Positions 51,421 through 63,624 of a stretch of 64,000 nucleotides of DNA are shown here, in pieces. How positions within the stretch are numbered: position 1 is the stretch's first letter; each line of letters starts with the position of its first letter. The notes beneath the pieces are model-generated. The model worked only from the letters and a program-made list of their open reading frames with translations. It was not told where the DNA came from and did not search any database. The position numbers were made by a program, and so were the translations under genes. Source of the stretch: Lingula anatina (Eukaryota; Brachiopoda; Lingulata; Lingulida; Lingulidae); contig NW_019775591.1 of NCBI RefSeq assembly GCF_001039355.2, positions 480,932-544,931 on the forward strand, given 5' to 3'.

Positions 51421-51728
51421 ATTTTACCGTTCATGATAAATGCGTCACCTGGATAATCGATTACGATAGCAGATACACACATGTACATCCAACCTGACCC
51501 TCCCCGTGGCAAGATTGAAAGTTCCCATCCAATCAGTATGTATCAACAAAGCTGACGTGTCTCCGTGGTAACGTTGCTGTTTCGCATACAGTCAGACACT
51601 TGTACCCTGGTTCGAGACCCAGCAAGTATAGTACCGTACATTTTTTTTACCAGAATTAAATTTTAAAAATTCCGTTTGGTTACTATAAGAGGAAACTCGT
51701 AAGTACGGAGGGTGGGCGGGTCTGTCAC

Positions 51729-51815
51729 GGCGCAGTCGGTAGCGTGCTTGGATGCAAATGAGTTAACCAAAGCGCCATCAACCATGGCAACGCAAAGTCA
51801 CGAGTTCGAGTCCCG
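51729..51815 (+). repeat. Possible tRNA-like Pol III box pair, one per unit
   Basis: GGCGCAGTCGGTAGCG resembles a tRNA A box, and GAGTTCGAGTCCC about 70 bases further resembles a B box. The same pair is in the other units (about 47836, 53169, 54577 and 55990). The spacing is longer than in a plain tRNA, so a tRNA-derived SINE or a chance match are both possible. A second B-box-like GGTTCGAGACCC lies near 51610. Confidence 0.3.
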
Positions 51816-52177
51816 AATGAGGCACGTCAGTCCATCACGACAACGACCGAGCCCATGAATCGGGACCCGGATGTCACGAGAACGAATCAGGGATCTCGTG
51901 GGTCCTAGCAAATTACCTTTTGCATAAAAATACTGTATACTTTAGAAAGTTTACATTAAATGATCGATTTAAAACGAACATATTGCTGGTCGTTAGAATA
52001 AAGTCTGCGTCGTCAATGACATTGCCTTTCTCTTCAGTTAAAAGTCCATAGATTGGTGACACAGATCTTGTACTTAAATTGAGCTGTAGCTAATTCCGTA
52101 TGTTCTGCATTTCATCAAAATGTGCTATCTTCTCGCCGTGATTATCAGAGAGAACATTTTTATTTATTTATTTATTT

Positions 52178-52178
52178 N
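52178..52178. other. Contig join (single n) in the tandem array
   Basis: Lone n at the end of a TTTA run, where an assembler would be expected to break. Confidence 0.8.
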
Positions 52179-52332
52179 AAAAAAGTGAAAAAACAGCATA
52201 AATTCCCTAAAAGTGACCCGATCATGCTGATTTTCGAACTTGACCTGCGTATTATGAATATTCATCAGTTCTGCAAGTTTCAATTCAAAAGGTAAAATGG
52301 TTTTCCACTTATCGTGTTATCGGTAAAAGTGC

Positions 52333-52363
<31 letters not shown>

Positions 52364-52394
52364 CGGCGACAGCGACGACGGCGACGGCGACGAC
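52333..52394. repeat. (GAC/GGC)n repeat
   Basis: Irregular GACGGC and GACGAC units on the plus strand, unusual GC-rich sequence in an AT-rich region. It is present only at the start of this contig. A much shorter related string (CGGCGACGA) is at 14961 and 37830. Confidence 0.85.
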
Positions 52395-53599
52395 AGACGC
52401 AGATGATGGCTATATGTACAGACACATCTGTGTCTGTACATAATAAAAAAGTATCTGAAGTCAACTAACTAGGAACGTTCCGAGCAGGCCTTTCCCTGAA
52501 AGCCAACGAGCTTGAATTGAATCAGTAGCTTTTCCGGTATAACAGCACGTCATACCACCTGTTAACCGTGTTCAGCAGAAAAATTATATCTTGTCGGTGG
52601 AACTATTAGCAAATATGTTTTATTCAAAATTCCCATCGTTGCAATTGCTTATATGGAAATTGCACCACTTATTAAACATTTGAATGTTTTTCCCCTCTCT
52701 TCGTAAGATCTCGCAAAAACTAAAACACTCCTGTTGTGAACCGCCTTTGATCCCATTGTACTTTTTAATATCTTGGGTAAAACCCAAATCAATCTTAGCA
52801 TAAAACAAACTCCGAGCTCCGTGTCGGGTTCTGAAACACGCATGGCATCCTGTACATCATGAATTTTACCATTCATGATAAATGCGGCACCTGGATTATC
52901 GATCGGGATAGCAGATACACACATGTACATCCAAGCTGGCCCTCTCCGTGGCAAGGTTGAAAGTTCCGATCCGATCATTACGTATCAACGAAGCTGACGT
53001 GGCTCCGTGGTAACGTTGCTGTCTCGCATACAGTCAGACACTGGTACCCTGGTTCGAGACCCAGCAAGTATAGTACCGTACTTTTTTTACCAGAATTAAA
53101 TTTTTAAAATTCCGTTTGGTTACTATAAGAGGAAACTCGTAAGTACGGAGGGTGGGCGGGTCAGTCACGGCGCAGTCGGTAGCGTGCTTGGATGCAAATG
53201 AGTTAACCAAAGCGCCATCAACCATGGCAACGCAAAGTCACGAGTTCGAGTCCCGAATGAGGCACGACAGTCCATCACGACAACGACCGAGCCCATGAAT
53301 CGAGACCCGGATGTCACGAGAACGAATCAGGGATCTCGTGGGTCCTAGCAAATTACCTTTTGCATAAAAATACTGTATACTTTAGAAAGTTTACATTAAA
53401 TGATCGATTTAAAACGAACATATTGCTGGTCGTTAGAATAAAGTCTGCGTCGTCAATGACATTGCCTTTCTCTTCAGTAACAAGTCCATAGATTGGTGAC
53501 ACAGATCTTGTACTTAAATTGAGCTGTAGCTAATTCCGTATGTTCTGCATTTCATCAAAATGTGCTATCTTCTCGCCGTGATTATCAGAGAGAACATTT

Positions 53600-53630
<31 letters not shown>

Positions 53631-56263
53631 CAAAAGTCTCTATTGCTTTTAACAAGCAGACATTTTGTCTTTTCATGCTCCTCCTTTCCTCTCTTGCGCC
53701 CTTGCTACTCAAGACTGTTCATGTGTTCATACAGTACCTGGGGCAAGTCCGCGGTCGACATTTGAAAGAGTAAAGAGTACTCAATACTAAAACCGCCTAG
53801 GTGTGAACAGCTGTGGACCTCATCGCACTGTATATCGTCAAAGGTGAAAGCAAACGTTATCTCAGTTCAAAACAAAATGAAAATAAAAAGGTATCTGAAG
53901 TCATCTAACTAGGAACGTTCCGAGCAGGCCTTTCCCTGAAAGCCACCGAGCTTGAATTGAATCAGTAGCTTTTCCGGTATAACAGCACGTCATACCACCT
54001 GTTAACTGTGTTCAGCAGAAAAATTATATCTTGTCGGTGGAATTATTAGCATAATATGTTTTATTCAAAATTCCCATCGTTGCAATTGCTTATATGGAAA
54101 TTGCACCACTTATTAAACATTTGAATGTTTTTCCCCTCTCTTCTAAAGATCTCGCAAAAACTGTACTTTTTAATATCTTGGGTAAAACCCAAATCAATCT
54201 TAGCATAAAACAAACTCCGAGCTCCGTGTCGGGTTCTGAAACACGCATGGCATCCTGTACGTCATGAATTTTACAATTCATGATAAATGCGGCACCTGGA
54301 TTATCGATTGGGATAGCAGATACACACATGTACATCCAACCTGGCCCTCTCCGTGGCAAGGTTGAAAGTTCCCATCCGATCATCACGTATCAACGAATCT
54401 GGCGTGGCTCCGTGGTAACGATACTGTCTCGCATACAGTCAGACGCCGGTACCCTGGTTCGAGACCCACCAAGTATAGTACCGTATTCTTTTTTCCAAAA
54501 TTAAATTTTGAAAATTCCGTTTGGTTACTATAAGAGGAAACTCGTAAGTACGGAGGGTGGGCGGGTCAGTCACGGCGCAGTCGGTAGCGTGCTTGGATGC
54601 AAATGAGTTAACCAAAGCGCCATCAACCATGGCAACGCAAAGTCACGAGTTCGAGTCCCGAATGAGGCACGTCAGTCCATCACGACAACGACCGAGCCCA
54701 TGAATCGGGACCCGGATGTCACGAGAACGAATCAGGGATCTCGTGGGTCCTAGCAAATTACCTTTTGCATAAAAATACTGTATACTTTAGAAAGTTTACA
54801 TTAAATGATCGATTTAAAACGAACATATTGCTGGTCGTTAGAATAAAGTCTGCGTCGTCAATGACATTGCCTTTCTCTTCAGTTAAAAGTCCATAGATTG
54901 GTGACACAGATCTTGTACTTAAATTGAGCTGTAGCTAATTCCGTATGTTCTGCATTTCATCAAAATGTGCTATCTTCTCGCCGTGATTATCAGAGAGAAC
55001 ATTTTTATTTATTTATTAATTTTTTTTACAAAAGCCTCTATTGCTTTTAACAAGCAGACATTTTGTCTTTTCATGCCCCTCCTTTCCTCTCTTGCGCCCT
55101 TGCTTCTCAAGACTGTTCATGTGTTCATACAGTACCCGGGGCAAGTCCGCGGTCGACATTTGAAAGAGTAAAGAGTACTCAATACTAAAACCGCCCAGGT
55201 GTGAACAGCTGTGGACCTCATCGCACTGTATATCGTCAAAGGTGAAAGCAAACGTTATCTCAGTTCAAAACAAAATGAAAATAAAAAGGTATCTGAAGAC
55301 ATCTAACTAGGAACGTTCCGAGCAGGCCTTTCCCTGAAAGCCAACGAGCTTGAATTGAATCAGTAGCTTTTCCGGTATAACAGCACGTCATACTACCTGT
55401 TAACCGTGTTCAGCAGAAAAATTATATCTTGTCGGTGGAACTATTAGCAAAATATGTTTTATTCAAAATTCCCATCGTTGCAATTGCTTATATGGAAATT
55501 GCACCACTTATCAAACATTTGAATGTTTTTTCCCCTCTCTTCTTAAGATCTCGCAAAAACTAAAACCGCCTTTGATCCCATTGTACTTTTTAATATCTTG
55601 GGTAAAACCCAAATCAATCTTAGCATAAAACAAACTCCGAGCTCCGTGTCGGGTTCTGAAACACGCATGGCATCCTGTACGTCATGAATTTTACAATTCA
55701 TGATAAATGCGGCACCTGGATTATCGATTGGGATAGCAGATACACACATGTACATCCAAGCTGGCCCTCTCCGTGGCAAGGTTGAAAGTTCCCATCCGAT
55801 CATCACGTATCAACGAAGCTGACGTGGCTCCGTGGTAACGTTGCTGTCTCGCATACAGTCAGACACTGGTACCCTGGTTCGAGACCCAGCAAGTATAGTA
55901 CCGTATACTTTTTTTCCAAAATTAAATTTTGAAAATTCCGTTTGGTTACTATAAGAGGAAACTCGTAAGTACGGAGGGTGGGCGGGTCTGTCACGGCGCA
56001 GTCGGTAGCGTGCTTGGATGCAAATGAGTTAACCAAAGCGCCATCAACCATGGCAACGCAAAGTCACGAGTTCGAGTCCCGAATGAGGCACGTCAGTCCA
56101 TCACGACAACGACCGAGCCCATGAATCGGGACCCGGATGTCACGAGAACGAATCAGGGATCTCGTGGGTCCTAGCAAATTACCTTTTGCATAAAAATACT
56201 GTATACTTTAGAAAGTTTACATTAAATGATCGATTTAAAACGAACATATTGCTGGTCGTTAGA

Positions 56264-56264
56264 N
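56264..56264. other. Contig join (single n)
   Basis: Lone n; the right contig resumes in the TTTA-rich part of the 1.4-kb unit. Confidence 0.8.
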
Positions 56265-56365
56265 TTTAATTTTATTTATTTACAAAAGCCTCTATTGCTT
56301 TTAACAAGCAGACATTTTGTCTTTTCATGCCCCTCCTTTCCTTTCTTGCGCCCTTGCTTTTCAAC

Positions 56366-56497
56366 CTTTGATCCCATTGATCTTTACCACATGGAATGTG
56401 TGTACGCTCCTGGACAGAGACGATGCGGACAAACCACAGAGACGCACAGCACTCATTGCAAGTGAACTCGCTAGGTACAACATCGATATCCCTGCCT
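56366..56497 (+). mobile_element. Short duplicate of the retroelement endonuclease start
   Basis: About 130 bases from GATCTTTACCAC to ACAACATCGATATC repeat the beginning of the endonuclease at 57012-57127 with few changes. It precedes the element leader, so it belongs to another truncated insertion. Confidence 0.75.
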
Positions 56498-56696
56498 AAG
56501 TGAAACCAGACTCTGTACCGGTTTTCCTTTCATGAACGTCCGCCATATTTAGCCTCAGGATTTGTAAAGCCTGACTCAAATCGTTGTGAATGCGGTCTTA
56601 GATATTCTGCTCTTCTTCGGCAACGTGAAAATGAGTGAGCTAACTGTCTGAAACCTGGGTATTTAGATCAGAGTAGAACCTTGACAGGGAGGACAA

Positions 56697-59600
56697 AGCG
56701 ACAGGTGTGGTACACTGGCAGTCGTAGCCGTGGACCTGCACACAGGCGGCTCAGGCCATATGGTTTTTTATTTTTTTTTTCACCGACTGGAGCAGCGGTG
56801 GAGTCCGGCAGCCCCCTCAGCGACTGAGTAGCCCTCTTCGGGACAGCACTGCTCACCTCCATGGCATGAGGAAGCCTGGGCTAGAAAAGGTGCCCTAAAC
56901 ATTGCCTTCTCCACACTACCCTAGTCAGCATACCGGGGATGATGGGGGGCCTAAATAAGCGGTCGACTTACAAAGAAGAAAATAAGGAAACAAATAACTA
57001 GGCATACCTCATTGATCTTTACCACGTGGGATGTACGTTCGCTCCTGGACAGAGACGATGCGGACAAACCACAGAAACGCACAGCACTTATTGCAAGTGA
57101 ACTCGCTAGGTACAACATCGATATCGCTGTCTTAATTCCCAGACTGACAGGAGAATTTGAGCTTAGTGAACGAGGTGCAGGTTACACCTTCTTTTGGAGT
57201 GGTTGCAGCCCTGAGGAGAGATGCGAGGCTGGTGTTGGCTTTGCAGTGAGGACGAAACTGGTTGTCAAGCTGGCTGGCCCATCTACAGGTATAGATTATC
57301 GTCTGATGACCTTGCGACTCCCTTTCTGAAGAAGTTTGACCCCGTTGTCAGTGACTATGCGTCCACCATGACCAACCCAGAGGAGATCAAAGACAAGTTC
57401 TACAAGGACCTAAATGTTACCATCACCTCAGTTCCCAACGCAGGCAAGCTTTTTATATTCGGTGACTTTAACGCCAGAGTTGTCAGTGACACTACATGGG
57501 AAGGGGTGGTTGGGGAGCATGGGATCGGCAACTGTAACACCAACAGACTGCTGATTCTCCAGACATGTGCCGAGCACAACCTTCTGATCACAAACACCAT
57601 CTTTAGCCTCCCCATCTGCAACAGGGCATCACGGATGGACCCACGCTCAAAGCATTTGCATTTCATCGACTTTGTCATCATCAGGAAGAGAGACAGGCAG
57701 GATATACGGGTCACGAAGGTCATGTGCGGTGCAGAGTGCTGGACAGACCATGGCCTTATCATCTCCAAAGCCAACCTATGCATCCAGCCCAAAAGGCGTC
57801 CACAAGGTATGAAAGCCCCCAAATGCCTGAATGTCAACATGCTGAAACTAGACAACATCAAGCAGAACTTTGTAGACACCTTGGAAAAAAGCCTTGAGTC
57901 CACTGAAAAAGACAACCAGAGCGTTGAAGAAGCATGGGGTGTACTATATGAGACGGTGTATAATACTGCTATGGAATGCCTAGGACCTTCCACTAGGAAG
58001 CACAAAGACTGGTTTGATGACAACTCTACTAAGATCAAGGAGCTGTTAGACATCAAACACCAAGCCTACAGAGTTCACGCTGAAGATTCCAAGTCTCAGT
58101 TAAAAAGAGATATACTTAAGAGAGCAATTAGCAATGTACAGCTTAAGCTACGTTAGATGCAGGTCTCCTGGCTACATACCAAAGCTGATGAGATACAGAG
58201 CTTCGCAGGCAAGAAGAATATGAAGACCTTCTACAGTGCTTTGAGAGAAGTATATGGTCCCACTACCTCTGGCTCTGCCCCTCTCCTCAGTGTTGGTGAT
58301 TCTACTCTAGGACAAGATCCTTGTAAGGTGGGCGTAACACTTTATTAGTGTACTGAACCGCCCCTCCACCATTATTGATGATGCCATCGACCGACTCCCC
58401 CAGGTACCAATCAGTGAGTCACTGGATGACATTCCAAATTTGGAGGAGATCCATAAAGCTATTCACCAGCTATCCAGTGACAAAGCACCTGGCTCAGACT
58501 CCATCCCAGCTGAAGTCTACAATAATGGTTGCATAGTGATGACTGAGAAGTGTCAGCAGCTGTTCCAGCTCATCTGGCATCACGAGACAGTTCCACAGGA
58601 CTTCAAGGATGCTTCCATTACACACCTGTACAAGCGGTAGTCATCAGGCATGTGACAATCATTGTGGAATTTCACTTCTGTCCATTGCAGGCAAAGCCCT
58701 AGCTAGAGTTCTACTTAACCGCCTTATAGCCCACCTCGAGCAGGGTCTCCTTCCAGAGAGCCAATGTGGCACCCGGAAAGAATGTGGAACTACTGACATG
58801 GTGTTCGCAGCTAGGCAGCTCAAAAAAAATACCCAGTAACAAAATGTTGGCCTTTATTCCACCTGTGTCGACTTGACCAAGGCATTTGATACTGCAGAGA
58901 TGGCCTTTGGAGAATCATAGCAATTACGGGTGTCCCAGAAAGTTCAACACATTCACGGGTTCAAGACAATGGAGAGACCTCAAAACCACTTGCGGTCTCA
59001 AATGGAGTTGATCAATGGTGTGTTCTTGCCCAATATTTGTTTAGTCTCGTGTTCTTAGCCATGTTGACAGATGCCTTCAAAGATTCTGATGTACGCATTG
59101 GCATTAGATACCGTACAGATAGATCACTCTTCAACCTGCGAAGGATTCAAGCAAAAACTAAGGTGAAGTCAATCACCATCAGTAACTTTCTATTTGCCAA
59201 TGACTGTGCCCTCAGTGTTCTGAGATGCATTTTAAGTGTTGACAGGTTCTCTAATGCCTGTGACAATTTTGGCCTCATACCTGGGAAGCACACTTCCACG
59301 TGTTGTTGTCAGGAAACTTCTTGACATAAAATGGCAAGAAAAAGATTTCGGACACAGTGGTCCTCACTAAGGCAAACATACACAGCATATTCACTCTTCT
59401 GATACAGGCACAGCTGCGCTGGGCAGGCCATGTAGTTCGTATGCCAGACTATCGGCCACCCAAGATACTGCAATAGGGAAATCGCTCCCTTGGTGGTCAA
59501 AAGAAGCGCTTCAAAGACACCCTGAAAGCTTCGCTAAAGGCCTTCAATACCAGCCATGACACCCGGGAGATGCCTGCAATGAACAGACTAAAGTGGCGTT

Positions 59601-59700
59601 CAGATGTTCATTCTGGTGCCAAAGCCTATGAAACCAACCGAATTACCAAGGCAGAAAAACAAAGACAGGCCAGGAAAAGCAGTACCTGGGACTAGGATGA
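56697..59700 (+). mobile_element. Decayed APE-type non-LTR retrotransposon (endonuclease and RT)
   Basis: A leader at 56697-57004 is followed by an apurinic-type endonuclease at about 57012-57780 (ALIASELARYNIDI, GAGYTFFWSG, GDFNAR, a TDH motif), a linker, and reverse transcriptase at about 58160-59330 (DKAPGSDSIPAEVY, HCGISLLSIAGKALARVL, LLPESQCGTRKE). A C-terminal segment at 59390-59695 holds RWAGHVVRMPD and GGQKKRFKDTLK. It is inactive: the frame shifts near 57320, a TAG lies at 58154-58156, there are more stops, and the usual FADD catalytic motif reads FAND. The class is clear; exact clade is not settled from sequence alone. No ORF1 is seen. Confidence 0.88.
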
Positions 59701-59705
59701 ACTCA

Positions 59706-62700
59706 GCATGAACACAGAAAACAACACACGTGTACCTCGGTGGGTAATAATCTGGAGAAGAGGGCAAAACTGAATTTCTTTCCTATGTCCAGTGAAATTA
59801 TGATCAGCATACACTTGACACTAACATTATCTGAATTTATTTATTTAAAATTAGCAACAGCATTCTAGAGGACCAAGAATATTCAGAGGGTTTACAAACT
59901 AACAATAAGACAAAAAATCATAAAACTCTGCCACCCCATAAATAATTTAAATGAATTCTCAAAAATAAGTACTGAAGAATTATTTTGCCGTTAAATTGAT
60001 GACCAGGCAGCTGTAATACCCCGTTTTATGTTTAGCCTAAATTTAGTGTACATATACGTTTATGGATTTTCTGTTTATGCATTTATTTTATTAACGCTTA
60101 TGTTTTCGCACAGCATACATAACTCGGAAAATCTTTAGAGCCAAGATATTGGTAGGTCCAGTCGAATCGATATATTAATCTAAAATGAATAAAATTGTGA
60201 CATCTTGGATAAATCCTATGCCATATTGCCCCTCTGTCAGGATCAAAACAATCTGATCCAGCTGTTACAGATTTGGACGAAAGACTTTCATCCAATTTTG
60301 TAACAGGTAGGGAAGATTTGTAGTAGAGAGAACCGCTATGCTGTGCTATACCAATACACGAAAAGCTTATTTGCATAATAATAATAATAATAATAATACA
60401 ACTTACTAACTGATAGAAATCGATTGCCTTTTTTATCCTTTAACTAATTACATGTAGTTCAATTAATTCACTTCCAGTCCAAGACTAAATTTTGGACCTA
60501 CAAATTCATTTTGACAGGATTGCAGATGCATGTAACCCTTACTTCGCATGTAATTCATTCGTCCAACCGAAATCATAAGAGTAGTAAAACCATAATGTAA
60601 CCAATTCTATAAAACCATGCAAACTTACCAAAATTATTCTTTTCTCCAAACCTTTGCCTCTACTTGGATGTCTTGGATAATTGCGCCTTCTTAGATATTC
60701 TGCTCTTCTTAATCAGTTATCTCCCACGGCAACGTGAAAATGAGTGAGCTAACTGTCTGAAACCTGGGTATTTAGATCAGAGTAGAACCTTGACCGCGCT
60801 GCACTATCTTGCAAATTACTTGGCGTTTCAGCAACCCGCATAAGATGATAGATAGTAATACGGGATTGGGGCCTCAAAGGCAAAAGTTTTAAATCCATTA
60901 CAGGCATAACCACAGCGCACAATTTTATTATACAAACTGGCAAAAACCAGTCTTTCAAAGCCATCTTTACTCATAAGCACTGCGCACATGTTGAGTAGGA
61001 GTAAATTTTTTTTTGATGAATTACCTATTACCCCCTTATATCAGAGACACGTTTGTTCGGGAGATGTTGACTAAATGGGCTAACAGCACATCCTATGTAA
61101 CTTTTTGAATTAAATAAAATACGCGATCTGCATCATACACCATTAGTCAAGAAAGGTTGCCCCACCTCCTGTGGCTTCTGCTTTATTTACAAATAATCAC
61201 ATGTTCTCCAGATCTTAAACTTCGAGGTGATTTTTCACAACCGTAATGAAGAGAGTGGCACAAAATATTTTCAGAAAGACTTCAAACCCGATTAATAAAT
61301 CCCAATTTTGCCAACAGGTTTGGACTTGAAACGTACGTGTAATGAAGGGAAAGGTGTTAAAAGTAAAGGTATATCATATTTTGTTACACAATTCTAACGC
61401 TTAAATCAAAGCGTAAAATATAGACAAGGGAATATAACTCCTTGGTTTTGAGATAATGATTAAACCAATGGGCTCCCTTATTTGATATGGCATTCTAACT
61501 GTAAAGGTGTTTTGTTTATGTTAGAAGGCTGGAATGAAATAGCAACTTAACAAGACGCACGCGATCGATTTCAAGAGAAATGCAAAAATGTAACATATGT
61601 TTTCTCTGTTCACAGGAGTTATGCGCATATTCTGCAGGCTGGTTGTAAAGGAGTTCAAGCCCTAACAATGTGAACATACATGTACATGTATCTGGGGCAA
61701 ACTAGTGACAGTTAAGCCAAGTCTTGATGGCTTCTGCTGAAAAATTATTGGAATTCATCATTTTTGTTGAGGTTATGATTGAATCGTGATATTTCGAGGT
61801 GAAATCTTTTATGTAGAGAGTGAATTACAAAAATACAAGAAATAAGGGTACAAGTTTATAAATTGAGTAATATATTGAATTAGTTTCCCAAACATTTTTG
61901 TAATATAGTTTTACTACCAGTGTCTTAAATTGTAGTAGTAACTGATTACATAGGTGTTGTTAAATTAAAATCTGAAGTAATTCCAATGTTGATGTTAACA
62001 TGCATTTAGTATTAAGTACAGGTCTGCTATGCAAAGGCAACCACTGCAAGACAGAGCTGCTCTGTTACCTGTTATCATGTTGAGGGTGCATCGTTATTTA
62101 CGATCCAACACAGGAAAAGACAACTTTAACTGTCAACTGTGGCTGCAAGACCAACTGCAGTTGTGTAGTAGCTAGGTGGTGCACCTTTCACAGCTCCCCA
62201 TGGAACCATTGTGTCAAATATGGATCTTTTTTAAAATATTGGACCTTGCTAAAACAATATTGGTTCTTTGTCATTGTATAGCCTGTGTAAAATGATGTTA
62301 GTGATTGAGCTGGGCAGAATTAAGCTAGCATTCTTGGAGACACGACAATTGTAGAACATGTTTTATAGGAGAAGTAAATAGCATGTGTAGTTAGAAACCT
62401 CACATGGGACTTGAGTTCGTTCTTTTTATGGGTTTACTTGCATCTATGCAGACACTAAACCGTGGACGATTAAACATCAGTTGTGAACTATCTTGAAGGA
62501 TAGAAAATACTTAAAGATTGAAAAACGTTCGAGACTAAACCCGACATCCTGCCAGTTGACTGGGTTATCAGACTTGAGGAATTGTGACCTGTGGGATATA
62601 GCCAAGAGGAAACCAGCCACATTGCACGTGACGTTACAGATGCTAGTGTCCTTGTTGTTTGAAATTATGACACGCATGTGTTGAATATAGAAATATTTTA

Positions 62701-63124
62701 GTTATTAAACTCTAAAGCACTGTATTTCAAAGTCGTCTTAAAATAATGGGAGGCAAGAATATCCACACCCAGTCAGAATCATGAGTAAAAAAATTTATAT
62801 CACGTGCATCTTCAGATTGTGGAGGAGTGGATGTAGTAAAGGGAGTTGTTTAAATATTTAGTGTACAACTGCATAGGCTCCCATATGAGTTGATCAACTG
62901 TGCCCCTGTAATCCGCACAACTAGCACGTTGCGTTGGCCCATCAGGTGTGGTAAGTGTTGGTCTATGACACCCTGCTAAAAGTTTACACACTGAAAATGG
63001 AGACGCTTATTCGACAGGATGGTGGAGATACATTACTTGAATTCCAAAAGCGACTCTCTACTCACCAGCTCTTTGCCTTACAGCAAAAACTATCTAGTAT
63101 CCAGTGCCAGACACAAGGTAACCC
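59706..63124. repeat. Long noncoding segmental duplication, right copy
   Basis: Collinear partner of 29115-33470. It begins at the 3' end of the retroelement with CAGAAAACAACACACG, matching CAGAAAACAATATGCA near 29132. Confidence 0.8.
60700..61925. repeat. Dispersed noncoding repeat R, copy 4
   Basis: Marker series as in copies 2 and 3. Its end (61570-61925) is almost identical to 63637-64000. Confidence 0.75.
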
Positions 63125-63585
63125 AGCTTTCAGAGCGTACTCAGAACAGTGGACTTAGACTGGGTTCCCATGGCTAGATCGATCCATCTGGATCAGTCTA
63201 ACACCCTGGGGAGTCTCACTAAATTGCTGTCAACTTAACCAGCTTCAGTGTCTGTCAAGCCTACCGAATCAGCTAGGGGTAAAGATAATTACCCCCTAAC
63301 AGCTGTACTAGGCGTGACAGACATTTAAGCCGGTTAAGTTGATAGCAATTTAGTGAGACTCCCCAGGGAGATAGATCAATCCAAATATCTCTGGGATTAA
63401 ATATGGTTGTATGAGGTCCTGTGAAAGATGGCAAACAAACAATCTTCAATAAAAAAAGCTTGCTGCTGAACTTCCAATTAGACACTGAATAGATTTCCTG
63501 CGGGGATTACTCAGCAAGCATTCAAGTAGGTCACCATATTTGATCCACAGATCTTTTAGTCCACTGTTCTGAAAGCAATCTTAGA
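63125..63585. mobile_element. MITE family A, copy 5, split by a family B MITE
   Basis: The outer ends TACTCAGAACAGTGGACTTA and TAGTCCACTGTTCTGAAAG are family A inverted repeats. Between them, at about 63157-63397, lies a family B hairpin. Family B therefore jumped into a family A copy. Confidence 0.75.
63157..63397. mobile_element. Palindromic MITE family B, nested copy
   Basis: Arms at 63205-63262 and 63308-63367 pair through CCTGGGGAGTCTCACTAAAT and its complement, GTCAACTTAACC and GGTTAAGTTGA. Same family as 9973-10207. Confidence 0.8.
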
Positions 63586-63624
63586 TTTCTTGACAATAAA
63601 TTTATTGTGCAGGACCCATTCTTC

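Larger units (their letters stand above)
51430..56263. repeat. Tandem array of a roughly 1.4-kb unit
   Basis: The marker GCATACAGTCAGAC recurs at about 51587, 53024, 54433 and 55852, a period of roughly 1.41-1.44 kb. Each unit holds GGCGGGTC(T/A)GTCACGGCGC, a TTTA-rich stretch, GGAACGTTCCGAGCAGGCC and GTGTCGGGTTCTGAAACACG. One partial unit is also at 47640-47966. Open minus-strand frames (for example starting MVDGALVNSFASK) are conserved between units because the DNA is; I recognise no protein family in them. Array class (satellite or element-derived) is unknown. Confidence 0.85.

Noticed and set aside
51500-56051. Minus-strand frames in the 1.4-kb units as a real tandem gene family
   Set aside because: Conservation covers the whole unit, not just the frames; there is no recognisable domain or consistent splice structure.
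57400-58056. A 218-codon minus-strand open frame
   Set aside because: It is antisense to the retroelement endonuclease, whose plus-strand motifs are unmistakable.
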